Below, one piece after another: positions 26,062-33,678 of a stretch of DNA of 64,000 bases. How positions within the stretch are numbered: the first letter of the stretch is position 1; every line of letters begins with the position of its first letter. The stretch lies in NCBI RefSeq assembly GCF_020177055.1, contig NZ_JAIQXT010000003.1, forward strand, positions 124,001-188,000, in the 5' to 3' direction. Origin of the DNA: Sphingomonas sp. R647. Its GTDB lineage: Bacteria > Pseudomonadota > Alphaproteobacteria > Sphingomonadales > Sphingomonadaceae. Below the pieces are notes generated by a model. That model was not told the DNA's origin and did not search any database. It saw only the letters and a program-made list of their open reading frames with translations. A program made the translations under genes and the position numbers.

Positions 26062-26188
26062 GCCGGCGAATGCCGGTGAGACTACAGGGTCAGAGCACCC
26101 GCTGAACGGCGGGAGGTCGTCGGTTCAAGTCCGCCCCGGCGCAAGCCGAGTAGCTCAGGAAAACGTCTCGCCAATGCTCGTCGCCGGC
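26062..26188 (+). ncRNA. Y-RNA-like unit 5, tRNA module permuted at the D-loop
   Basis: A 127-nt unit, outer helix GCCGGCGA/TCGCCGGC and helix 2 GGTGAGAC/GTCTCGCC. The interior contains D-stem 3' half GAGC (26093), an anticodon-like arm CCCGC-TGAACG-GCGGG (26098-26113), T-loop TTCAAGT, an acceptor CGGC-GCAA-GCCG and then the D-stem 5' half GCTC (26153). The Ro stem therefore emerges from the D-loop, a different cut point from unit 2. It ends 26 bp before the rtcB ATG. Confidence 0.72.
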
Positions 26189-26214
26189 ACCATGATTGCA
26201 AGCAGGAGGTCACC

Positions 26215-27441
26215 ATGACCCAGAGTTTCGAATACAGCCACGTCGAAGGCGGCGTGCCGATCAAGAGCTGGACCCGCGGCGTGCCGGTCGATGACAAGGC
26301 GCGTGAGCAGCTGGCGCGCGCGGCGAAGATGCCGTTCATCTTCAAGCATGTCGCGGCAATGCCCGACGTGCATGTCGGCATCGGCGCCACGGTGGGATCG
26401 GTGATCCCGACCAAGGGCGCGGTGATTCCGGCGGCGGTCGGCGTCGATATCGGCTGTGGCATGATGGCGGCGCGCACCTCGTTGATGGCGCATGACTTGC
26501 CCGACAATCTGGAGGGCATCCGCGCGGCGATCGAGCGTGCGGTTCCGCACGGCCGCACGTCCGGGCGCGGCGGGCGCGGCGACAAGGGCGCGTGGGGCGA
26601 ACCCCAGGCGCATATCGTCGAGGCCTGGTCGACGCTCGCGGCGCGGTTCAAGCGGATCACCGACAAATATCCGCGGCTCGAGAAGACGAACAACCTCGTC
26701 CATCTCGGCACGCTCGGCACCGGCAACCACTTTATCGAGCTGTGCCTCGACCAGGAGGCGCGGGTGTGGGTGATGCTGCATTCGGGGTCGCGCGGCGTGG
26801 GCAATGCCATCGGCACCTTCTTCATCGAACTGGCGAAGCAGGACATGCGCAAATGGCACATCAACCTGCCCGATGAGGACCTCGCCTATTTCCCGGAAGG
26901 GACCGATCATTTCGACGATTATGTCGAAGCGGTGGGCTGGGCGCAGGACTTTGCGGCGCTGAACCGGCGCGTGATGATGGCGAACGTGATCGCGGCGCTG
27001 CGGCTCCAGATCGCCAAGCCGTTCGACGCGGAGATGGAGGCGGTCAACTGCCACCATAACTACGTTCAGCGCGAGAACCACTTCGGTGAGAATGTGCTCG
27101 TGACCCGCAAGGGTGCGGTGCGTGCCGCGAAGGGCGTGATGGGGATCATCCCGGGGTCAATGGGCGCGAAATCGTTCATCGTCCGCGGCCTTGGCAATGC
27201 CGAGAGCTTCGACAGCTGTTCGCACGGTGCGGGGCGCGTGATGTCGCGCACCGAGGCGAAGAAGCTGGTGAGCCTCGACGAGCATATCGCCGACACGATG
27301 GGCGTGGAGTGCCGCAAGGACGAAGGCGTGATCGACGAAACGCCGCGCGCCTACAAGCCGATCGAAGCCGTGATGGCCGCCCAGGCCGATCTGGTGGAGA
27401 TCGTCCACACGCTGAAGCAGGTGGTGTGCGTCAAAGGTTAG
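26215..27441 (+). CDS. rtcB: RtcB, 3'-phosphate/5'-hydroxyl RNA ligase
   Basis: 408 residues, the same length as E. coli RtcB, starting at an ATG with a strong AGGAGGT site. Active-site motifs are visible: GVDIGCGMMAAR (metal-binding Asp/Cys), GTGNHFIE, HSGSRGVGN, NCHHNYV and DSCSHGAGRVMSR, whose His is guanylylated. It seals RNA 2',3'-cyclic or 3'-phosphate ends to 5'-OH ends with GTP and Mn2+. It follows the Y-RNA array in the sigma-54-driven operon. Confidence 0.97.
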   Translation: MTQSFEYSHVEGGVPIKSWTRGVPVDDKAREQLARAAKMPFIFKHVAAMPDVHVGIGATVGSVIPTKGAVIPAAVGVDIGCGMMAARTSLMAHDLPDNLEGIRAAIERAVPHGRTSGRGGRGDKGAWGEPQAHIVEAWSTLAARFKRITDKYPRLEKTNNLVHLGTLGTGNHFIELCLDQEARVWVMLHSGSRGVGNAIGTFFIELAKQDMRKWHINLPDEDLAYFPEGTDHFDDYVEAVGWAQDFAALNRRVMMANVIAALRLQIAKPFDAEMEAVNCHHNYVQRENHFGENVLVTRKGAVRAAKGVMGIIPGSMGAKSFIVRGLGNAESFDSCSHGAGRVMSRTEAKKLVSLDEHIADTMGVECRKDEGVIDETPRAYKPIEAVMAAQADLVEIVHTLKQVVCVKG

Positions 27442-27476
27442 CTTTTGGCGGACACCACCAAGCCCCCGGTGAACCG

Positions 27477-27911
27477 ATGACCTTGCATGCGCTCTACTGC
27501 AATCGCTGTCGTATTCGTCTGAGCGCGCCGCTGGAGATCCGCCCAGCTGTTGAGGCAGATATCATGCGCGGATTGTCGAAGGATGGGCGGGACATCGCGA
27601 TTAAGGGTGTGGCCTACAGATCGGTGCAGCCCGTGCCGCACGGTTGGATGCAGGGCGAGCACTTGAATTTCTCGCCGCAATTCTGGCTGAACCCGGACGA
27701 CCGGACAGAAAGAGTCGCCGATATTCAGGATGCCAGTCGCCTGACCGGTTGTTGCGGAACGGCCGGGTTTCATGGCCGAAACCAGATATGCCGCTGCAAA
27801 GCAGAAATCGGCACGCTGCATGAGGACTGCATCGGGCCGCGCTTTTTCATTCCCGAACCCGGCACAACCACGATGCGGGCCGATACGAGCGACTATTGGA
27901 ATTACGAATGA
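27477..27911 (+). CDS. Hypothetical 144-residue Cys-containing protein in the RNA-repair operon
   Basis: Starting at the ATG at 27477, it has a CNRC knuckle near the N-terminus, CC at the middle (TGCCGTAGFHG) and a second pair CRCKAEIGTLHEDC near residue 115, suggesting a zinc-ribbon-like or knuckle fold. The C-terminal half resembles short hypothetical proteins with a C-C-x-E-x-GT-x-x-x-DC pattern. Its stop overlaps the start of the RlaP-like gene, so it is translated with the repair genes. Function is unknown. Confidence 0.7.
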   Translation: MTLHALYCNRCRIRLSAPLEIRPAVEADIMRGLSKDGRDIAIKGVAYRSVQPVPHGWMQGEHLNFSPQFWLNPDDRTERVADIQDASRLTGCCGTAGFHGRNQICRCKAEIGTLHEDCIGPRFFIPEPGTTTMRADTSDYWNYE

Positions 27912-28702
27912 CTGACCTGAACACCGCCATCCCCTCCGCCATCCGGCAGGAGATCGAACGCCGCCTGTCAGCGATCGAGGCGGAGGAGGGCGTGCGCGTG
28001 CTGATGGCGGTCGAGTCGGGGTCGCGCGCGTGGGGCTTTCCCTCGCCTGACAGCGATTACGATGTCCGCTTCATCTATGTCCGGCCGCGCGATTGGTATC
28101 TGTCGCTATCGCCGGGCCGCGATGTGATCGAGCGGCCGATCGTCGATGAGATCGACCTCAACGGCTGGGACATCCGCAAGGCATTCGGTCTGCTGCTCAA
28201 GTCGAATGCGGTGGTTAGCGAGTGGATCGAATCGCCGATCCGCTATCGCCCCGACGATCCGTTCGTGGCGCGGTTCACGGCGCTCGCGGACGCGATGCTC
28301 GATGCGCGTGCACTCGCGCATCATTATGCGCGGCTCGGGCGGACCGCGGCGGATCGCTGGCTCGACGATGGCGGCGATGTGCCGGTGAAGAAATATTTCT
28401 ATGCGCTGCGCCCGGCGCTCGCGATCCGCGTGCTGCGCCTGCATCCCGACCGGCGTCCGCCGATGAACCTGCAGGTACTGGTCGCGCTGGCGGATCTGCC
28501 GGCCGAGACCGAGGCGGCGATCAACGATCTGGTCGCGGCCAAGGCGCGGACCAACGAGCGCAGCAACGGTACCCGCGTGCCGCTGCTCGACGCGCTGATC
28601 GCCGACGAACTCAGCCGCGCCGCCGAACTCGCGGTGCGTGCGCCCTCTCAGCAATGGGCTGCGCGCGCCAATGACCTTTTTCTGGAACTGGTAAATCAAT
28701 GA
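27908..28702 (+). CDS. RlaP-like nucleotidyltransferase (PF10127)
   Basis: 264 residues from the ATG at 27908, which overlaps the preceding stop (ATGA). It has the polymerase-beta-type motif ESGSRAWGFPSPDSDYDVRFIY, i.e. GS-x(n)-SDxD with metal-binding Asp residues, followed by the conserved KKYFYALRPALA region seen in the RlaP family. RlaP proteins were predicted to act in RNA repair by adding nucleotides to broken ends (literature prediction). Its place between rtcB and rtcA strongly supports an RNA-end-processing role. The nucleotide and substrate are unknown. Confidence 0.85.
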   Translation: MTDLNTAIPSAIRQEIERRLSAIEAEEGVRVLMAVESGSRAWGFPSPDSDYDVRFIYVRPRDWYLSLSPGRDVIERPIVDEIDLNGWDIRKAFGLLLKSNAVVSEWIESPIRYRPDDPFVARFTALADAMLDARALAHHYARLGRTAADRWLDDGGDVPVKKYFYALRPALAIRVLRLHPDRRPPMNLQVLVALADLPAETEAAINDLVAAKARTNERSNGTRVPLLDALIADELSRAAELAVRAPSQQWAARANDLFLELVNQ

Positions 28703-29712
28703 TCATCATCGACGGATCGGAAGGCGAAGGCGGGGGGCAGGTGGTGCGCAATGCGTGCGCGCTGTCGCTGATCACCGGCCAGCCCTTCCGCATCATCAAC
28801 GCGCGCGGCAAGCGTTCCAAGCCGGGGCTGATGCGCCAGCACGTCACTGCGGTCGAGGCCGCGTGCGCGCTGGGCAACGCCACGTGCGAGGGCCTCGCGG
28901 TCGGCGCGTCCGAGATCGCCTTCACGCCGGGCAAGGTGGTGCCGGGCGAATATCGCTTTGCGGTCGGCACGGCGGGCAGCACGGGCCTCGTCCTCCAGAC
29001 GTTGCTGATGCCGCTCGTCCTCGCCGATGCGCCCTCGCGCCTGGTCCTTGAAGGCGGCACGCACAACATGCTCGCTCCGCCGTTCGAGTTCATCGCGAAG
29101 ACGTTCCTGCCGATCATCAACCGCATGGGACCGACCGTCGAGGCGCGACTGATCCGCCACGGCTTCTATCCGCGCGGCGGCGGGCGGATCGAGGTGGACA
29201 TCACCCCGGCGCCGCTTGCGCCGATCGAATGCGTGGATCGCGGCGCGTTGCGCGAACGCAGCGTGACCGCGCTGTTCGCCGCGCTGCCGTTCGAAATCGC
29301 CGATCGCGAGATCGCCGCGGCGCGCAAGGCGCTGGACTGGCCGGAGGAGAGCTTTGCCGTGCGCGAGCTTCCCGAGGAACAGGGACCGGGCAACATCGTG
29401 CTGATCGAGGCGGCGTTCGACCACGTAACGGAGGTCGTCAGCGGCTTTGGCCAGCTCGGCGTCCCGGCCGAACGCGTGGCGAAGATGGCGGCGGGGCGCA
29501 TGGCCGGATATCTGGCGTCGAACGCCTTTGCCGGACCGTATCTGCAGGACCAGCTGTTGCTGCCGTTCGCGCTTGCCGGCGGCGGGGCGTTCACCACCGT
29601 CAAGCCAAGCCAGCACAGCCTGACCGCGCGCGACGTGATCGAACGCTTCATCGGGCGACACGGCGTGTTTCGCGACCAGCCGGACGGGACACATCGCGTG
29701 GAGTGGCGCTAA
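28699..29712 (+). CDS. rtcA: RtcA, RNA 3'-terminal phosphate cyclase
   Basis: 337 residues, standard RtcA length. IDGSEGEGGGQVVRNACALS at the N-terminus, LMRQHVTAVEAAC, HGFYPRGGGRIEVDI, and near the C-terminus TVKPSQHSLTARDVIERF with the adenylylated His. It turns RNA 3'-phosphates into 2',3'-cyclic phosphates with ATP, feeding RtcB. It overlaps the RlaP-like gene by 4 bp (ATGA) and ends the operon. Confidence 0.96.
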   Translation: MIIIDGSEGEGGGQVVRNACALSLITGQPFRIINARGKRSKPGLMRQHVTAVEAACALGNATCEGLAVGASEIAFTPGKVVPGEYRFAVGTAGSTGLVLQTLLMPLVLADAPSRLVLEGGTHNMLAPPFEFIAKTFLPIINRMGPTVEARLIRHGFYPRGGGRIEVDITPAPLAPIECVDRGALRERSVTALFAALPFEIADREIAAARKALDWPEESFAVRELPEEQGPGNIVLIEAAFDHVTEVVSGFGQLGVPAERVAKMAAGRMAGYLASNAFAGPYLQDQLLLPFALAGGGAFTTVKPSQHSLTARDVIERFIGRHGVFRDQPDGTHRVEWR

Positions 29713-29772
29713 CTCAGCATGGTCGGTGCGTGGGCGTGGCGAATTCGCGGTCATCATCGACCGTCCCAGTTG

Positions 29773-29794
29773 GGGCGCCGGGCAGGCGGCGCCC
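29773..29794 (+). terminator. Hairpin downstream of rtcA
   Basis: GGGCGCC and GGCGCCC form a perfect 7-bp stem with an 8-nt loop 60 bp after the rtcA stop, followed by GTAAAA, not a T-run. It is a weak terminator candidate marking the end of the repair operon. Confidence 0.35.
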
Positions 29795-30351
29795 GTAAAA
29801 CCCAAGAAGAACAAGAACCACTTCAGTCAAATCGGTCTCAAGCAGCACGCCTGGGAACAGGCGGCCTGAACAACGGCGCTCGACGAGAATCTTGCGCCAC
29901 TCGTCCGCTTCATTCGGCGAAGGGTGAATTGTGCCCAGCCAGACCATCGACGGAATCTTGCGCGCGCCAGCGGTCGAGGTCGCCGGCGAGCAACTCGCGC
30001 GCGTCAGCCATGGCATGGCGCTGGAGAACGAGGCTGTCCCAAGCTGACCAAGAGGCTGAACGCCACCGGCGGGCCAGAAGCTACCACGCGGGCCACCCGC
30101 GCGGCTCTGGGACGCACGGATACGACGTGGGGGGCGCTTCAACCCGGTCGCTGCAATGGCCAAGACATTGTTCCGCTGCTGGCTTTTGCGCCCTGCTAGA
30201 GTCCGGTCCAGAACCGTCTTGCCCGTCGCGCCATGCACGCCGTCGGGAGTCGGCAAAATCTAGCCCCAGAAATTCCCCTGATTGGACGCGAATGATTGCG
30301 GACGTGCCGGGACCCTGATCGGGAAAAAGTCTAGGTTTTCCGGGGTTTTAG

Positions 30352-30379
30352 CCCATTCGCGCGACATGCTGCGAATGGG
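30352..30379. repeat. Inverted repeat CCCATTCGC-N10-GCGAATGGG
   Basis: A perfect 9-bp inverted repeat with a 10-nt loop at the change from GC-rich to AT-rich sequence. It could be a terminator without T-run, or a recombination or protein-binding site at the island's left edge. Only symmetry and position support it. Confidence 0.45.
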
Positions 30380-30383
30380 TGGC

Positions 30384-30402
30384 TGGTGCCCAGAAGAGAA
30401 CT
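30384..30402. other. Candidate left attachment-like sequence
   Basis: TGGTGCCCAGAAGAGAACT resembles TGGTGCCAGAAGAACACT at 63068-63085, upstream of the integrase (shared TGGTGCC and AGAAGA blocks). The TGGTGCCCAGAAGAG pattern looks like the complement of a tRNA 3' end (CCA). An imperfect match over 19 bases is weak evidence for an att pair. Confidence 0.25.
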
Positions 30403-30672
30403 AAATAATTTCTGGCAATAGCTTATGGTGAAAATCAAACACAAAAAATCTTCAAATCACATGCCACCAAAAATAACGACTCAAACCCTTCGCTTGTTCG
30501 GTTCGAGTCCCAATTCCTTCAAACCTTTCTATTTCCGACAATGAAACTTATAGGGATATTTGTGGCGAATGTCCACGGCTGTCCTTTCGATTCCGCACGT
30601 GATTGTTTTTGGATTTTGTACTGAGCATGTTCCGCTCGGAACCTTGCGGGATCGGCGAGTGGCTTCTGCCGT

Positions 30673-31217
30673 CTAACCGGTCGCCATTCGCCGAAGCACA
30701 TCGAGTTGGGCAGGGTCCTTTCCAGACCCATGCAGAGCCTCCATCTGTTCGAGATACGTGCCAAGCATGTCGGGCCGTACGGCAATCGAGAGCTCGCCCG
30801 TACTTTTGGCGAAGACGCCTAGGCCGTCACGAGCGGCATCTTCCAAGGCTGGAAGATCCGTTTGAAGCGACGGAGACTTTCCAAAGATACCGGCGTGATA
30901 GGAATGATCAAAAGCAGCAAAGACTTCCGTTTCGGCCGACCCGCCGAAAATGAGGGTACGTGTCGTTGCGCTCGCTTGGAAGGCATTACCGATTCCCGTC
31001 GGCTGGATTCGCCGCTCGAGCGGCCGCGACGCGCTGCGTCCCCCTAGGATCAACTTCCAAATGTGAACCCAAGCGTCAACCGTAACGGCGGCATCATCAT
31101 TCCTGAAAAGGCTTACCCTCGCCGGGTGGCCATAGTCGAGCCACGCACCTGCCAGCCCGAGAGGTGGAGGGCATCCGCCACGCGCGCGAGCAACTCCTCC
31201 TTCTCTGGCGTTAGCAA
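30673..31217 (-). pseudogene. Frameshifted stand-alone protein with the same domain as the Septu-like ATPase N-terminus
   Basis: A frame starts at TTG 31217, right after the restriction-endonuclease stop (TPEKEELLARVADALHLSGWQV). It runs into a stop near 31115, while the adjacent frame continues DYGHPARVSLFRNDDAAVTVD to 30673. Joined by one shift near 31150, the product (~180 residues) lines up with residues 1-165 of the ATPase at 47242: LLARVADALHLSGW with LLDIIVDSLERSGC, and TEVFAAFDHSYHAGIFGKSPSLQ (in part) with KVFAGFDIAYHDGSLGSSPSIQ. A TTG at 31053 could allow translation of the C-terminal 126 residues. It is either inactivated or a sequencing error. Confidence 0.65.
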
Positions 31218-32618
31218 CTAGCTACCCTCCTCCGGTGCGATCGGCTGGCTACGCTTTTGGGCCATCACGCTCGCCGCATTCGCCGCGACATGATCAAGCA
31301 GCACCGCCGCGCCTTTGTCGAGATAGCTGCGAACCACGGCCCCGTTGATGAGCAGAAATTGTAGGTGGGTCGCGTTGGAAACCTCGCGCGCGTAGGAGAT
31401 CGCCTCGCTCGAGAAGTCGCTGGTCGTGACAACGGCTACGACATGGGCTTTCGAGTAGATTGCCAAGCCGACCTCCTTCGCGACATCGCCAAGGCTCACT
31501 TTCCCGCTGACGCATTTGCATTGGAAGTTCCAGCGGGAGAACAGCAGGTTCTTACCTTCGGCGGTCAAGTCCACCTCGGCATAGGCGGTGTCGCGGCTCC
31601 GCAAGCGGAACGCCCTGGGCTCAAGGCCGATATCGAGGATCATCTTGAGCGCGAGAAGCTCCAGACCAAGTCCGCGATCATAGGTCTGCTTGCTCTCAAG
31701 CAGACGTCGCACTTCAGCTCGCGGCAGATCGATCTTCGCGCGAAGATCTGCGGGCACGATCTGATCGAAGTCGGGCAGGACGGATTCGATCGGGATGCTC
31801 ATCAGCTTGGCGGATGGGACAATCGGGCCGCTCTTCCCGCCCCTACCGCCTGAAGCACCGGACACAGGAACCTCGAGCCAGCCGGCATCGGCCAGCGGCT
31901 TGATGACCTTGGCGCGAATCTGATCCTCGTCGAACCGCGCGCGATGGTCGCGCAGGCATTCGTCGATGATCTGCTTCGCAGGGATCTCGGCCCCGCCATT
32001 CGCTTCGGCGACACGCCGAAGCACCTGAAGGAAGATTTGCTGGCCAAGCGGAAGCTCGGCGAAGCTCGATCGCTCCGACGCCGAGATACCAAGCGCCGTC
32101 TTCATCACCTCCTCGTTGGGCTGTGGATTGGACAATCCCTCGCGGCTGAACAGCCCAGCCTCGATCATCCAGTTGAGCAAGGTCGTGTGGTCTGTCGTCG
32201 CGTTCGAGAGGCCCTCGATACCGATCACCTCAAGCTCGCGCTTCAGGCTATCCTTGCTGAGCCTGTCGCCACGCAGGTTCAGCGAACGGACAGCGTCGAT
32301 GATCGCCATGCCATTGCGCGTATCGACCACATGTCGCGCCAGGCGCCGGGCAGCCTCGACGCTATCGGGTGCCGCGAGGATCGCCTTGCCAGCCTCCGTC
32401 AGCGCGAGGGGCGTTCGCGTCATCAGCCCAAGGCTCGAGAGCGTTGCGGGAATGTTGGTGCCGGCGCGCTTGTTGCCCGCGCTACCAAAGAATGCCCTAT
32501 CCCATTCCACTACCACGGCCGTCATGTCTGGCGCGAGTTGATCAAGAATCTCCAGCGGGCGCCGGACATCGCCAATGATGCCGGGCGAAAAGTCGTTGAA
32601 GGATGGCAGGCGCCTCAT
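31218..32618 (-). CDS. Restriction-endonuclease-like protein associated with two cytosine methyltransferases
   Basis: 466 residues. The N-terminal ~300 residues are helical with winged-helix-like segments (LKRELEVIGIEGLSN; KVIKPLADAGWLEVP). The C-terminal part carries a PD-(D/E)xK-type nuclease pattern: GLGLELLALKMI (Glu), AEVDLTAEG (Asp) and WNFQCKCVSGKVSLGDVAKEVG (QxK), as in Mrr-like or type II enzymes. The start overlaps the upstream methyltransferase stop (ATGA). It is the probable nuclease of a restriction-modification system; recognition sequence unknown. Confidence 0.75.
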   Translation of the reverse strand: MRRLPSFNDFSPGIIGDVRRPLEILDQLAPDMTAVVVEWDRAFFGSAGNKRAGTNIPATLSSLGLMTRTPLALTEAGKAILAAPDSVEAARRLARHVVDTRNGMAIIDAVRSLNLRGDRLSKDSLKRELEVIGIEGLSNATTDHTTLLNWMIEAGLFSREGLSNPQPNEEVMKTALGISASERSSFAELPLGQQIFLQVLRRVAEANGGAEIPAKQIIDECLRDHRARFDEDQIRAKVIKPLADAGWLEVPVSGASGGRGGKSGPIVPSAKLMSIPIESVLPDFDQIVPADLRAKIDLPRAEVRRLLESKQTYDRGLGLELLALKMILDIGLEPRAFRLRSRDTAYAEVDLTAEGKNLLFSRWNFQCKCVSGKVSLGDVAKEVGLAIYSKAHVVAVVTTSDFSSEAISYAREVSNATHLQFLLINGAVVRSYLDKGAAVLLDHVAANAASVMAQKRSQPIAPEEGS

Positions 32619-33664
32619 GCAGCATCCCTACGCGGCGCGCCGATCGCCTCCGCGACGCTGCGGCCTACCGCCGCGGCGAGCTTGGGCGGGACAGCATTTC
32701 CAATCTGACGCCATTGCTGCTCGATCGTGCCAGCCAGTTCAAAGCCGTCGGGGAAGGTCTGCAGGCGCTTGATCTCGCTGATCCTCAAGATCCTGTTGCG
32801 CCAGTGGAACGGCCCCATATTGTTGGAGCGCCGGGCCTGAATCGTCCAGGACGGCATGTCAGGGCTGAGCTTCAGCAGGAACGACCAATAGCGGCCACGC
32901 CATTTGAACCTCGGGCTTGGGTGACCGCGCTTCTCGGTGAAGTAGAGATAGTTGTCACCGGGCGGCACCTGCCGGAGCAGGTCATGATGCTGTCCGCCAG
33001 CGAAGTGCCCTTCATCGCCAGCGTTCTCATCGGTGTCGAGATCTGCAAGCACCTCGCCCGCGGTGACCCAGGGAAGCAGTGAGGATTCCGGGTCGCTCGA
33101 ATGAGTTGCCGGAGGCAGGGTCACCCGTCCGTCCAGTGATCCAACCACGAAGCAGCGCTCGCGAATCTGAGGCACGCCGTAGTTGGCTGCGTTGAGAACA
33201 TCGGTGGTGACTTTGTAGCCAAGCTTCTCCGCCCGCTCGATGATCGTCGCCAGTGCTTCGGCGTGAACCTTGTAGGCAAGGCCCTTCACATTCTCGAGGA
33301 TGAACGCCCGGGGACGAACCCAGTCGAGCATGTTGAGATAGCCGTTGATGGTCTCCCAGCCATTAGGATCCTCAAGCGCGCGCGGCATATCCTTCCGATA
33401 GAAACGGCTCTTCGAGAAAGGCGGGCAAGGCGGACCTCCAGCGACCAGATCAATCTCGCCGATAGATCCGCCGAGATGCGCAGCGATGTCGGCGCGCGTC
33501 AGCGCTCCCATCCGGCCGACAATGAATGGCGTGGCAGGCAAGCTGCGACGCCAGGTCTCAGCGCAAAGCGGTTCGAAGTCCGATGCAAGCACGGTCTCGA
33601 ATCCAGCCGCGTGGAGGCCAAGGTCCAGGCCGCCGCAGCCGCTGAACAAGCTGATGCTACGCAT
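32615..33664 (-). CDS. DNA cytosine-5 methyltransferase 1
   Basis: 349 residues with ordered C5-MTase motifs: I (SLFSGCGGLDLGLHAAGF), IV with the catalytic Cys (VAGGPPCPPFS), VI (ILENVKG), VIII (NAANYGVPQIRERCFVVG), and IX-X (SWTIQARR ... RLQTFPDGF ... QIGNAVPPKLAAAVG). It methylates C5 of cytosine in a short DNA site using SAM. It follows the second methyltransferase by 14 bp and overlaps the endonuclease. Two MTases of one operon suggest an asymmetric target, with one enzyme per strand. Confidence 0.93.
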   Translation of the reverse strand: MRSISLFSGCGGLDLGLHAAGFETVLASDFEPLCAETWRRSLPATPFIVGRMGALTRADIAAHLGGSIGEIDLVAGGPPCPPFSKSRFYRKDMPRALEDPNGWETINGYLNMLDWVRPRAFILENVKGLAYKVHAEALATIIERAEKLGYKVTTDVLNAANYGVPQIRERCFVVGSLDGRVTLPPATHSSDPESSLLPWVTAGEVLADLDTDENAGDEGHFAGGQHHDLLRQVPPGDNYLYFTEKRGHPSPRFKWRGRYWSFLLKLSPDMPSWTIQARRSNNMGPFHWRNRILRISEIKRLQTFPDGFELAGTIEQQWRQIGNAVPPKLAAAVGRSVAEAIGAPRRDAA

Positions 33665-33678
33665 TTCGTCCCGCCCCT

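Larger units (their letters stand above)
29795..30672. other. Boundary region between the repair operon and the defence island, no confident gene
   Basis: About 880 bp. The first half is GC-rich; on the minus strand two adjacent frames read plausibly (e.g. RHAMADARELLAGDLDRW and, in another frame, PSMVWLGTIHPSPNEADEW), suggesting a frameshifted remnant I cannot name. From about 30380 to 30560 the sequence turns AT-rich, unlike its surroundings, and holds a T-loop-like GGTTCGAGTCC (about 30501-30511) without the rest of a tRNA. This looks like an island edge. Confidence 0.4.

Noticed and set aside
25681..26160. Ordinary tRNA genes
   Set aside because: T-, D- and acceptor-arm elements occur in the order T, acceptor, D, so no unit can fold as a normal 5'-to-3' tRNA; they are better explained as Y RNA modules.
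25583..26188. CRISPR-like array
   Set aside because: Units are 96-137 nt, differ from each other by compensating changes and fold as paired stems; no cas genes are present.
28696..29814. 372-codon minus-strand frame over rtcA
   Set aside because: Shadow of rtcA; R/A/D-rich and no family features.
30481..30530. Complete tRNA at the left island edge
   Set aside because: Only a T-loop-like GGTTCGAGTCC is present; no D-arm, anticodon arm or acceptor partner could be placed.
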